A stretch of DNA of 64,000 nt from Sporosarcina gallistercoris (lineage in GTDB: Bacteria > Bacillota > Bacilli > Bacillales_A > Planococcaceae). How positions within the stretch are numbered: the first letter of the stretch is position 1; every line of letters begins with the position of its first letter. A program made the translations under genes and the position numbers. Where the stretch lies: NCBI RefSeq assembly GCF_014836415.1, contig NZ_JACSQY010000007.1:1-64000 (forward strand). Reading direction: 5' to 3'. The notes beneath the pieces are model-generated. The model ran no database searches. It was not told where the DNA came from and saw only the letters and a program-made list of their open reading frames with translations. Of the stretch, positions 34,519 to 42,691 are shown one piece after another.

Positions 34519-36168
34519 ATGACAACCTCACATGAACAGATTGATCTGGACTTACCCGATATCCGTCGAAGTCTCGATCATTACTATATGGTAACCCGAA
34601 CTGATGCCGAAGGTCTCGTAATTTCGGTAAATAAAAATTTTCTGAACGTCAGCAATTGGACACCGAAACGAATTTTGGGCAAAACCATTTGGCAGATGTT
34701 TGATGATTGCGAGCAAGCACAAGACAACATCCACGATATTTGGACACAGCTAAAAGAGGGGAAAACCTGGTTCGGGACTGCTCAAAAGCTGAAGCGTACG
34801 GGTGAAACGTACTATACGAATTTACTCGCTGTCCCTTCCATGGATTCGGATGGATCGCTAAAAAGCACGATGTTCCTTGAACTGGATATTACTGAAGAAG
34901 TCCATTTGAAAGAGCGTCTTGAACAGATTGCATTCATCGATGTAGAAACCGGTTTAATGAGCCGTCACAAATTAGAAGTGCTCGTGAACGAGATGATTCA
35001 GGATGAAAAGAGTTTCTCGTTCGTCTACTTGTCGATTGACCACTACTACACATTGAAAGAACTTCAGGCAGGAACTGCTGAGACAGAACTTACCCAAGCC
35101 TTTGCGAATCGCCTGAAGCGCTATTTCCAAGATAACCCGATTGCACGAGTCGGAGGAAGCCAGTTTGTCATTTTAACTCCGTTTGGCGACTGGTACGTCC
35201 AAGGATTCCTGGAGTTCCTTGAACAGCAACCGATTTATGTGGGAAATGAAGCATTGCCTCTTTCCATCAGCGGTGGAATTGCCCGCTACCCGGAAGACCA
35301 GAAGAGCTTCGTGAACTTGCTGGATGCATCCGCCATGACATTGGAGGAAGTACGGCAGCAAGGCGGAGGGAAAATCATGTCATTGTCCGCTTCCTCTCAC
35401 AAAGTGCTCGACCGCCGCTCGCTTATCAATCGCAAATTATTAACTGCACTTGACCATAATGCCCTTCAAGTCGTCTATCAGCCGCAATATGACATTGCTT
35501 TGGAGAAAATCGTGGTCTATGAAGCACTTGTCCGATGGGAAGATGACGAACTTGGCACTGTGACGCCTGATGAGCTCATTCCAATTGCTGAGGCAAACGG
35601 ACTCATTGCTAATATCGGTTCGTATGTATTGACCGAAGCCGCACAGTTAGCTGTAAAACTTGGAGAGCAGGAAGGAACCCCCCACGTCTCAGTGAATACA
35701 TCTGTCCGTGAGTTTTCCAACCATCCGATGAAAGACAACATTCTCGCTATACTGCAAGAAACATCTTGTCGCCCCGATCAGCTTGAGCTGGAAATTACGG
35801 AAAAGTTCGCGTTCCAGGCTGAAGAAGAGCAGTCCATCGTCCAGCAGATGAAAGAACTGCAACATGCAGGGGTTGAATTCACCCTCGATGACTTTGGTAC
35901 AGGCTACGCGTCATTCCGCTATATGCAGCATTTGCCGATTTCAAAAGTGAAGATCGACAAAGTATACATGAACAGTTTGCTGACACACCCGAGAACACAG
36001 CAACTTGTCGAAGGAATGATTCAATTCAGCAAGTCCATGGGATTGTATACAATCGCTGAAGGCGTCGAGCATAAAGCACAGTACGACTTGCTGAAAACGA
36101 TGGGCATCGACGCTGTCCAAGGGTATTACATCGGGGCTCCTGTAGCTGCAGAAACCATATTGAAATGA
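34519..36168 (+). CDS. PAS-GGDEF-EAL protein, likely c-di-GMP phosphodiesterase with inactive GGDEF
   Basis: A 549-residue cytoplasmic signalling protein. A PAS domain (residues ~15-125), a GGDEF domain whose signature reads GGSQF (no cyclase activity expected) and an EAL domain (~305-549). The EAL domain keeps its catalytic set: EALVRWED, the Asn in VSVNTSVREF, ELEITE, DDFGTGYAS, the Lys in KVKIDK, AEGVEH and VQGYY. It should break down c-di-GMP, with PAS and GGDEF as sensors. AGGGG lies 8 nt before the ATG. It faces a YdaM/YdaK-like exopolysaccharide pair across a shared terminator. Confidence 0.92.
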   Translation: MTTSHEQIDLDLPDIRRSLDHYYMVTRTDAEGLVISVNKNFLNVSNWTPKRILGKTIWQMFDDCEQAQDNIHDIWTQLKEGKTWFGTAQKLKRTGETYYTNLLAVPSMDSDGSLKSTMFLELDITEEVHLKERLEQIAFIDVETGLMSRHKLEVLVNEMIQDEKSFSFVYLSIDHYYTLKELQAGTAETELTQAFANRLKRYFQDNPIARVGGSQFVILTPFGDWYVQGFLEFLEQQPIYVGNEALPLSISGGIARYPEDQKSFVNLLDASAMTLEEVRQQGGGKIMSLSASSHKVLDRRSLINRKLLTALDHNALQVVYQPQYDIALEKIVVYEALVRWEDDELGTVTPDELIPIAEANGLIANIGSYVLTEAAQLAVKLGEQEGTPHVSVNTSVREFSNHPMKDNILAILQETSCRPDQLELEITEKFAFQAEEEQSIVQQMKELQHAGVEFTLDDFGTGYASFRYMQHLPISKVKIDKVYMNSLLTHPRTQQLVEGMIQFSKSMGLYTIAEGVEHKAQYDLLKTMGIDAVQGYYIGAPVAAETILK

Positions 36169-36174
36169 ACCGAA

Positions 36175-36229
36175 CAAAAAGAGCTTTTCCGTACGCCCTT
36201 CTGGGGCAAACGGAACTGCTCTTTTTTAT
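36175..36229. terminator. Bidirectional terminator
   Basis: AAAGAGC(t)TTTCCGT and ACGGAAC(t)GCTCTTTTTT arms between the EAL gene and the glycosyltransferase gene. Confidence 0.93.
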
Positions 36230-36240
36230 GGAATCGTAAG

Positions 36241-37542
36241 TCATTTCGACTTGAATCGTTGCGTCTTATCCCATCCAATCACTTGTCGATTCTTTTTCGC
36301 CTTCACATACAGAATCAGACTCCGTACGAACAAGTACGAAAACAGCTGGGCATACGTGAAATACATAATGACGCTGATGAAGACATTGAGCGGCGTGAAG
36401 GTTCGCTGGGTCGCTTGTGCTGCGAACAGCTGCGTCGTGTACACGATATATGCCAAGTACCATATGAACAATAGTGGATACGTATACTCAATATAGAAAA
36501 TATCCAAAATCCCTAGGGCGAACCATACATACGAAATGATAAGGAACAGCCAAAAGATGACGTACACGAGTAACTGGTGAATGGAGTGAACGAGTAACTT
36601 TCCTTTGAAATAACCAGGTTCCGTTAATGTTTTTTCAACAATGTACAAGTTTCCTTGTAACCAGCGCGTCCTTTGTTTCAAGTAAACACGCAGCGTTTCC
36701 GGTTCCTGCTCCCACGTAATTGAATCCGGGACAATCGGTAAATAGTAACCAGCTTTCGTGATACGAAGCGTCAGTTCCGCGTCTTCCGCGATCGCATACG
36801 GATCATATCCGCCCAGTTCCTCAATGACACTTCGCTTTACGAGCATGTTCGTCCCTGTTAGCGAGCCCGTCTTAAACAGCTGCCAGCGTCCGGATTGCAT
36901 GAGCAATTGAAACACTTGGAATTCGATTGAAATCATGCGAGTCAGCCAGTTTTGCTGCTCGTTAATGGTCCTCACATAACCTACAGCGCCTGCAGACTGC
37001 TCATTCCCCTCTGCTGTTGCCACTAACTTGATGAGAGCTTCAGGATCTGGTTGATTATCCGCATCATAGACGCAATAGTATTTGTTCAATGAAATACTCA
37101 AACCATAATTGAGTACACGGGATTTCCCACGCGGTTCACCAGGAGGTACTTGAATGTGGTGGACGTTTTTGAACGTCGCCGCAAAATCTCCCGCAATCTC
37201 TCCGGTTTCATCCGACGAATTGTCGTTCAACACATATATCTGTAAATCTCCGGGGTAATTCAGCGCTGTCATCGCTTCAATCGTATCTTTAATAACAACT
37301 CCTTCGTTATGCGCGGGAATCAGAATATCCACGCCCGGATAAAAATCCAGCACAGGAATCTCCTGTTTCTTCAATCGATTATATAGACCCGCGAGCGTCA
37401 AAAGTGAATAGTATCCGAGCAACGTCAAAAACAATGCAGTTGTGATAAACAGCAGGATTTTCACGTTAAAAATCGCTGCCAGCACGAGACCTACTAGAAA
37501 AAAGGTTGCTACGACGAGCAAGATGACGAGACGCTTATTCAT
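36241..37542 (-). CDS. Processive family 2 glycosyltransferase (YdaM/PgaC-like)
   Basis: A 433-residue membrane glycosyltransferase. Two N-terminal membrane segments, a GT2 catalytic domain (VDILIPAHNEGVV, YDADNQPDPEAL as the DxD site, AEDAELTLRI, and the QRTRWLQG polymerase motif) and three or four C-terminal membrane segments. This build is that of polysaccharide synthases such as YdaM, PgaC or IcaA. The sugar is unknown. Its ATG overlaps the stop of the degenerate GGDEF gene by 4 nt, so synthesis is probably tied to c-di-GMP binding by that protein. Confidence 0.9.
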   Translation of the reverse strand: MNKRLVILLVVATFFLVGLVLAAIFNVKILLFITTALFLTLLGYYSLLTLAGLYNRLKKQEIPVLDFYPGVDILIPAHNEGVVIKDTIEAMTALNYPGDLQIYVLNDNSSDETGEIAGDFAATFKNVHHIQVPPGEPRGKSRVLNYGLSISLNKYYCVYDADNQPDPEALIKLVATAEGNEQSAGAVGYVRTINEQQNWLTRMISIEFQVFQLLMQSGRWQLFKTGSLTGTNMLVKRSVIEELGGYDPYAIAEDAELTLRITKAGYYLPIVPDSITWEQEPETLRVYLKQRTRWLQGNLYIVEKTLTEPGYFKGKLLVHSIHQLLVYVIFWLFLIISYVWFALGILDIFYIEYTYPLLFIWYLAYIVYTTQLFAAQATQRTFTPLNVFISVIMYFTYAQLFSYLFVRSLILYVKAKKNRQVIGWDKTQRFKSK

Positions 37543-38321
37543 GGAATCACCAACAATTCTTCAATGGAACGTTCCCCTTCAATCTGCCGGATGTTCCAGT
37601 TGATCTGCTCATAAGCTCCCTCTTCAATTTGCAGCTTCATCTTTTCTTTCAATCGGTCCTCTACAATCTTGAATCCATCCTCATTCGTATTTTGCAGTAA
37701 TACGACAATCGTTTTGTCATCGAAGTGACCTACGAGATCATAATGCTTCCGCAATGTACCCATCAGAATAGATGAGCAAGCAATCAATGCTTGTTTGCGT
37801 GCAACTTTCCGGATTTCCGATAGATTTACTTGAACGAAATATCCTGGCTCACCGTGCCGTTCCATTGTCGACAAAACGATGGCAGATTGCTTTTCAAATT
37901 CTCTTTTCGTCAGTACGCCATGCTCGGAAATGTATTCTTGTAACTCTTCGAGACGATTTTTCAAAAACGTGTTTTCTGAGCGATACGAATACACATACTT
38001 CGCAATGCTGTAAAGCGCAAAGAGATGCAGTAAAAATAGGAAATGTATCCCGATCCCGGATGCTTGCTCACCTGGGGACCACCCTGCTGCAAAGGCTCTG
38101 TATAAGAAATAGAAAACTGTAGTCAACGTCAATACGATAAAAGCGAAAAAAGCCACGCGGTCTGTCACTAGGAAAAAGAGGACGGCAGCACCGACAATTC
38201 CAAACAATATGTACACTGTATTCTGCTCACTTTGCAGTCCTATCAATACGACAGCGGATGCTAACCAAATTGCTGCGGCTACCGGCATTTGAAGCCGTTG
38301 CCAAAGAGTTGTGCCCTTCAC
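37539..38321 (-). CDS. Membrane protein with degenerate GGDEF domain (YdaK-like c-di-GMP receptor candidate)
   Basis: A 260-residue protein with about five membrane segments (residues 10-115), a short coiled linker (ENTFLKNRLEELQEYI) and a GGDEF-fold domain. The place of the GGDEF signature reads GHFDDKTIVVLL, so cyclase activity is unlikely. In B. subtilis, YdaK has this build and serves as c-di-GMP receptor for the ydaJKLMN exopolysaccharide; the coupling here to a GT2 synthase fits the same role (inference). The start is GTG with GGGGG upstream. Confidence 0.82.
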   Translation of the reverse strand: MKGTTLWQRLQMPVAAAIWLASAVVLIGLQSEQNTVYILFGIVGAAVLFFLVTDRVAFFAFIVLTLTTVFYFLYRAFAAGWSPGEQASGIGIHFLFLLHLFALYSIAKYVYSYRSENTFLKNRLEELQEYISEHGVLTKREFEKQSAIVLSTMERHGEPGYFVQVNLSEIRKVARKQALIACSSILMGTLRKHYDLVGHFDDKTIVVLLQNTNEDGFKIVEDRLKEKMKLQIEEGAYEQINWNIRQIEGERSIEELLVIP

Positions 38322-38393
38322 CTCTACATACCCCCACTCTTTTCGTCCATCTTGTAATACTCTTCCCTATTAGTATATTCAAAAAACCATCAT

Positions 38394-38418
38394 GTTTGCC
38401 AGTATCACTTATGGGAAT
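38394..38418 (+). promoter_or_regulatory. SigB-like promoter of the SDR gene
   Basis: GTTTGC, 13 bp, then GGGAAT: close to the general-stress SigB pattern (GTTTAA, 12-14 bp, GGGTAT). It lies about 37 bp before the start codon. No sigB gene is in the window. Confidence 0.5.
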
Positions 38419-38454
38419 ACTTGAATTAGATACTCGTTAAGGAGGATGTTACAC

Positions 38455-39336
38455 ATGACTAAAGACAAATATGAAAAAATCGACGAAAACGTAAAACCTC
38501 AGACTCAGGATCAGCAACCTGGGGTGGAAGCGGAAATGTCACCTCTGCCGATTTACGACGACGAGATGTACAAAGGTTCGGGCAAGTTAGCCGGGAAGAA
38601 GGCGTTGATCACCGGAGGAGATAGCGGAATCGGACGTGCAGTCGCCGTCGCTTTCGCAAAGGAAGGTGCAGATGTCGCGATTGCTTATTTAAGTCCGGAA
38701 GAAGATGTAGATGCTGATAAAACCGTAGAGCTCATTGAGAAATATGGCGGAAAAGCATTTGCAAAACGTATTGATATTAGTGAAGAAGAGAATTGTGAAA
38801 CACTGGTGGAAGCAGTCGTTGAACAGTTTGGCGGTCTTGATGTGCTCGTGAATAACGCCGGAAAACAATTCCCGCAACAATCACTGCTTGATATTTCAGG
38901 TGATCAATTACGAGAAACATTTGAAACGAACTTCTTCGGACTCTTTTATTTAACAAGAGCCGCGTTGCCTCACTTAAAAGAAGGCAGCTCGATTGTCAAC
39001 ACGTCTTCTGTAACAGCTTATAACGGCTCTCCAGGACTGCTCGATTATTCAGCGACAAAAGGCGCAATTACAGCGTTCACGCGCTCACTTGCATTGAACT
39101 TGGCGGACCAGAAAATCCGTGTGAATGCAGTCGCTCCAGGCCCGATCTGGACACCGCTCATCCCTGCAACATTCGATGCACAGACAGTTAAAAAACATGG
39201 TGATAATACGCCGATGAAACGCCGCGGCGAGCCTGCGGAGAATGCACCTGCGTACGTATTCCTTGCATCAAATGATTCCAGCTATATGACGGGTCAAACC
39301 ATCCATGTCGATGGTGGGGACTTTGTTGGATCGTAA
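38455..39336 (+). CDS. SDR family oxidoreductase (YhdF/YhxC-like)
   Basis: A 293-residue short-chain dehydrogenase with a polar N-terminal extension of about 45 residues (QPGVEAEMSPLPIYDDEMY) typical of the YhdF/YhxC/GspA39-type general stress SDRs. The cofactor loop ITGGDSGIGRAVA, NNAG, the catalytic Ser in VNTSSVTAYNG and YSATKGA, and the APGPIWTPLIP loop are present. The substrate is unknown. AAGGAGG lies 9 nt before the ATG at 38455, and a SigB-like promoter is upstream, in keeping with a stress role. Confidence 0.9.
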   Translation: MTKDKYEKIDENVKPQTQDQQPGVEAEMSPLPIYDDEMYKGSGKLAGKKALITGGDSGIGRAVAVAFAKEGADVAIAYLSPEEDVDADKTVELIEKYGGKAFAKRIDISEEENCETLVEAVVEQFGGLDVLVNNAGKQFPQQSLLDISGDQLRETFETNFFGLFYLTRAALPHLKEGSSIVNTSSVTAYNGSPGLLDYSATKGAITAFTRSLALNLADQKIRVNAVAPGPIWTPLIPATFDAQTVKKHGDNTPMKRRGEPAENAPAYVFLASNDSSYMTGQTIHVDGGDFVGS

Positions 39337-39344
39337 GTGAATCT

Positions 39345-39390
39345 TAAAAAGCAGCGACACCTCATATTTGAAGGTGTCGCTGCTTTTTTA
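39345..39390 (+). terminator. Terminator after the SDR gene
   Basis: AAAAGCAGCGACACCT and AGGTGTCGCTGCTTTT arms with a 9-nt loop and T run. Confidence 0.95.
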
Positions 39391-39440
39391 GGTATCCGTG
39401 GTGACGATGAATTGTGTACTTGCATCGGTTATTTCTTCGA

Positions 39441-39492
39441 TTTGGCCGATTCTCACTGCGATTTGGCCGATAACCTACACCATCTGGCCGAT
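39441..39492 (+). repeat. Array 7: three 21-nt units with TTGGCCGAT word
   Basis: TTGGCCGAT at 39442 and 39463 and CTGGCCGAT at 39484 are exactly 21 nt apart, with little else shared. Period and style match the 21-nt array at 29.4 kb with a different word. It lies between two terminators of convergent genes. Confidence 0.8.
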
Positions 39493-39505
39493 TCATCCGC
39501 TGAGC

Positions 39506-39646
39506 GGTGGATAACTTGTTCCAATCATCCGATTGTCACGCAACGAACCAAAACCTCCTGTGGATAACCCCCATTCCATCCCCAACCGGGCATAACTACA
39601 TCGCTGTCCGTCGATAACTTTTCTAAGCACTCGAATTTTATCCACA
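39506..39646. promoter_or_regulatory. Cluster of DnaA boxes
   Basis: Two perfect 9-mer DnaA boxes, TGTGGATAA at 39559-39567 (minus) and TTATCCACA at 39638-39646 (plus), and one with a single mismatch, GGTGGATAA at 39506-39514. A weaker one (CGTCGATAA) is at 39609-39617. No dnaA, dnaN or AT-rich unwinding region is near, so this is not oriC but may be a DnaA-binding cluster. Confidence 0.6.
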
Positions 39647-39681
39647 AAAAATCGGCAGACGCGTCTTACTGTCTGCCGATC
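39645..39681 (-). terminator. Terminator after yhgE
   Basis: A perfect 10-bp stem ATCGGCAGAC/GTCTGCCGAT with TTTTT on the minus strand. The DnaA box at 39638-39646 touches its end. Confidence 0.92.
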
Positions 39682-39697
39682 TTTTGCACATCATTTC

Positions 39698-41905
39698 TTA
39701 TGCTTCTACAACTTCAGTTGCAGAATGGCGTTTTTTGAACAACAATGCGAAATAGCCTGCTGTCAACGCGAGACATACGACCATGAAACCAAGCAGAATG
39801 CCATTTGACGTCCATAGATGCGTCATATCTCCTGTAGAAATGGATGCTTTGAATGCCTGGACAGAGTATGTCATCGGCAAAAATTTATTGAAAATCTGAA
39901 GCGGTTCCGGAATCAATTCCAATGGGAACGTTCCCGCGCTTGTTACGAGTTGCATGATCAACACGAGAATTGCCATGAAACGTCCTGCATCACTGAATAT
40001 AGTGACGAACAACTGGACGAGAGCGATGAATGTGTAACTTGTAATGATCGCCGTGAGGATGAATAATGGTGTGTTGATCGTATCCATACCTAGTGCGTAT
40101 TTAATGACAACAACAGCGATCAATGCTTGAATGAGCCCGACTACTGCGAGCACGGAAACTTTACTTGCGAACCAGCGGAACGGACCTGTTGGAGAAATTG
40201 CTGGTTGAACAAGCGGAAATACGATGGAAAGTAACAACGCCCCGACGAACAATCCTAGTGATAGGAAGTACGGCGCGAATCCTGTTCCGTAGTTCGGCAC
40301 TTCGTTGACTGCTGACTTTTCTACATCCACTGGAGCAGCTACCATGTCGTATGTTTTGTCGGATGGCTTCACTTCTGAAGCTGTGTCATTCGCCTCACTC
40401 AATTTCTCTTGAAGTGTTCCCGTTCCTTCGTTCAATTCTTTCGCACCGTCAGCAAGTGCTTTAGATCCAGTTGCCAAATCTTGAGATTTAGAAGCGAGAG
40501 TACCTGTTCCGTCTGTTAATGTTTTCGTACCTGCTGATAATGCAGACAGTCCGTCTACCAGCTTACCTGAACCTTCTTTTGCAGCAGTTGCGCCTGCAGC
40601 AAGTTTACCGACACCGGCGTTCAGTGCGCTATTTCCTTCAGCAAGTGCTGATGATCCTGCGAGCAGTTGTCCCGATTTACTATTTAACTCGTTCACTCCT
40701 GCAAGGGCTTGTGCGTGCGCTCCTGCCAATTGCCCTGCTGCACTGTTCAATTCCTTCGCTCCCGATTGAAGCGCCGCGGTTCCTTGTGATAATTCTCCAA
40801 GCCCGCCAGCCACTTTTGCGCTACCCGCTTTCAATTCGCCGAGTGCACCTTGTAATGCCGCTTTTTGTTCTTCAGGCAGTGTAGCTAAAATCGGTGCAAG
40901 TTGTTCGGACAATTGCCCGATTCCTGCATTCACTTGCTGTGCGCCCCCTGTTAGTTGACCAGCGGCTGCATTCAGAGAACCGGATTTTTCAGCAAGGTTG
41001 TTCACACCTGCTCCGAATTCTTTTTCTTTAGCGCCAATCTGTTGATAACTACTTGCGAGCTTACTAACACCTTGTGTGTATTGAGACAATCCTGCATTCA
41101 ATTCATTTGCACCCGCAGATGCTTTCTGAGAGCCGACTTGAAGTTCACTCACGCCTGACGACAATGTTCCGAGCCCTGAATTCAGAGAGGACGCGCCATT
41201 TGCTGCTTCAATAACACCTTTTTTAAGCTTATCTGAGCCATCTGCAAGCGTAACCGTACTAGATGCAAGTTGTTCCAAATAGCCTTTTAAATCGTCTGTG
41301 CCGGAAACAAGTTTGCCAGAACCGTCATGCAGTTTTCCTGCACCGTCTGCCGCATCTCCGAATCCATCCCCCATTTCTTTAATGGAGTCAAAGAGTTGTT
41401 CCGCATACGTGGAGGACACTTTTTCATTCACTTCAGCCTTGATGCGATCCATCGCAGTTTCCCCGATTTGTGCCGAAAGGAAGTTGAAGCCTTCGTTCGG
41501 TTTGTAAATGAGCGCTAGTTTCTCCGGTGATTCATCCAATAACGTCGTTGCATGTTGGGAGAAATTATCCGGAATTTCAATCGTCATGTAGTAATCTTGG
41601 TCACTGAGACCTTTCTTAGCTTCTGACTCGGATATACTTTGGAAGTCAAACTGCTTACTATCAACGAGTTTGTCGACGAGTTCCTTTCCGAGATCGAGTT
41701 CAGTTCCTTCAAAATCCGCCCCTTCGTCCATGTTCACAACTGCAACGGGTAACGCATCCATATTGGCGTATGGATCCCAAAACGCCCATAAGAACATTCC
41801 TGCATATAATACCGGTATGAATAAAATCGCAATCATTGGTACGATCATTTTGCGCGTGCGCAATAATTGCTTCCATTCCGCTCCTGTCATTGTCTTTTTC
41901 ATCAT
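39698..41905 (-). CDS. yhgE: YhgE/Pip family membrane protein
   Basis: A 735-residue protein. One N-terminal membrane segment (IVPMIAILFIPVLYAGMFLW) is followed by an outer region of about 500 residues, most of it a helical repeat with Leu and Gly at regular spacing (KLVSGTDDLKG, LNAGLSQYTQGVSKL, AGGLGELSQGTAALQSG). The C-terminus has an ABC-2-like block of five or six membrane segments. This is the phage infection protein/YhgE family; related proteins help type VII secretion or act as phage receptors. AAGGAGG precedes two adjacent ATGs; 41905 or 41902 may be used. It follows yhgD. Confidence 0.9.
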   Translation of the reverse strand: MMKKTMTGAEWKQLLRTRKMIVPMIAILFIPVLYAGMFLWAFWDPYANMDALPVAVVNMDEGADFEGTELDLGKELVDKLVDSKQFDFQSISESEAKKGLSDQDYYMTIEIPDNFSQHATTLLDESPEKLALIYKPNEGFNFLSAQIGETAMDRIKAEVNEKVSSTYAEQLFDSIKEMGDGFGDAADGAGKLHDGSGKLVSGTDDLKGYLEQLASSTVTLADGSDKLKKGVIEAANGASSLNSGLGTLSSGVSELQVGSQKASAGANELNAGLSQYTQGVSKLASSYQQIGAKEKEFGAGVNNLAEKSGSLNAAAGQLTGGAQQVNAGIGQLSEQLAPILATLPEEQKAALQGALGELKAGSAKVAGGLGELSQGTAALQSGAKELNSAAGQLAGAHAQALAGVNELNSKSGQLLAGSSALAEGNSALNAGVGKLAAGATAAKEGSGKLVDGLSALSAGTKTLTDGTGTLASKSQDLATGSKALADGAKELNEGTGTLQEKLSEANDTASEVKPSDKTYDMVAAPVDVEKSAVNEVPNYGTGFAPYFLSLGLFVGALLLSIVFPLVQPAISPTGPFRWFASKVSVLAVVGLIQALIAVVVIKYALGMDTINTPLFILTAIITSYTFIALVQLFVTIFSDAGRFMAILVLIMQLVTSAGTFPLELIPEPLQIFNKFLPMTYSVQAFKASISTGDMTHLWTSNGILLGFMVVCLALTAGYFALLFKKRHSATEVVEA

Positions 41906-41923
41906 TTTTCCTCCTTGACTGGT

Positions 41924-41946
41924 TGACCGTTTTAGCTTTATGGTCA
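41924..41946. promoter_or_regulatory. Putative YhgD operator, copy 2 (before yhgE)
   Basis: TGAC-N15-GTCA, with the right half reading TTATGGTCA. It is 14 of 23 bases identical to the copy before yhgD (42563-42585). It sits between yhgD and yhgE, just upstream of the yhgE ribosome site. Confidence 0.55.
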
Positions 41947-41968
41947 TTATTGCTTGAAAAAAGAAGTC

Positions 41969-42538
41969 TCAGATTATGAGACTTTTAAAGATGGTATTAC
42001 TTAGTAAGTCGATGATTTCAGTTTCATCCAACTCTTGACCGTGGGTTTTTCCCCAGTCCACAACGAGTGCCATATACGACTTGAATAACAAATAGGCAAC
42101 CATTTCGACGTTGCATGATTTCACTTCACCGCGATCAATGCCTTTTTGGATTTTTTCAGCAATGAATTTTACAATCTGTGTTTCGATATCCGCTAACACT
42201 TCTTGTACAGCGGGCGTCCGGATTTCTTTACCTTCATCAATCAGTTTGGCGTACAGTTGGTGCGTCGTTCTGAATTTCAATATCGACATGAGACGAGCAT
42301 GCGCATTTTCTTCAAATGTACCGCCTACAATAGCGGCGGCTTCCGCTTTTGTCCTCATCTCTTCAATCATTCCGACAACAATGGCGTTGAACAGTTCTTC
42401 TTTGTTGGCGAAGAATGTATAAATTGTCCCTTTCCCAACGTTTGCAATTTTGGCGACTTGGTCCATAGTGGTTGCTTTGTAGCCAAACAGTGCGAAGGAT
42501 TTTGCAGCGGCTTCCAAAATCTCCGTTCTGCGATCCAT
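41969..42538 (-). CDS. yhgD: TetR/AcrR family regulator (YhgD-like)
   Basis: A 189-residue regulator. The N-terminal helix-turn-helix domain reads RTEILEAAAKSFALFGYKAT and then TMDQVAKIANVGKGTIYTFF with NKEELFNAIV; the C-terminal half is a helical ligand domain. Position directly before yhgE matches yhgD-yhgE of B. subtilis. Two 23-bp TGAC-N15-GTCA sites, one before each gene, are the likely operators, suggesting autoregulation plus control of yhgE. AGAGGTGG precedes the ATG. The ligand is unknown. Confidence 0.9.
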   Translation of the reverse strand: MDRRTEILEAAAKSFALFGYKATTMDQVAKIANVGKGTIYTFFANKEELFNAIVVGMIEEMRTKAEAAAIVGGTFEENAHARLMSILKFRTTHQLYAKLIDEGKEIRTPAVQEVLADIETQIVKFIAEKIQKGIDRGEVKSCNVEMVAYLLFKSYMALVVDWGKTHGQELDETEIIDLLSNTIFKSLII

Positions 42539-42562
42539 GTACCCACCTCTTTCATCGTGAAA

Positions 42563-42585
42563 TGACTATAATTCAATTACGGTCA
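42563..42585. promoter_or_regulatory. Putative YhgD operator, copy 1 (before yhgD)
   Basis: TGAC-N15-GTCA, right half TTACGGTCA, within a longer AAATGAC/GTCATTT inverted repeat. It ends 25 bp before the yhgD start codon; a second direct GGTCATT follows at 42589-42595. Confidence 0.55.
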
Positions 42586-42651
42586 TTTGGTCATTCCTTA
42601 TACTACTCTCCCTTTTAAAAGATTGCAAGGGGTTTTGACCAGATTCTCAAA

Positions 42652-42684
42652 GAAAAAACGAAGGCCGCTTTGGACCTCCGTTAT
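42652..42684 (-). terminator. Terminator after the opine-type dehydrogenase
   Basis: AACGGAGGTC pairs with GGCCTTCGTT (two G-U pairs), then T run on the minus strand. Confidence 0.8.
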
Positions 42685-42691
42685 TCTTGTT

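Noticed and set aside
39506..39646. Replication origin
   Set aside because: DnaA boxes are present but there is no dnaA, dnaN, rpmH or AT-rich unwinding region close by.
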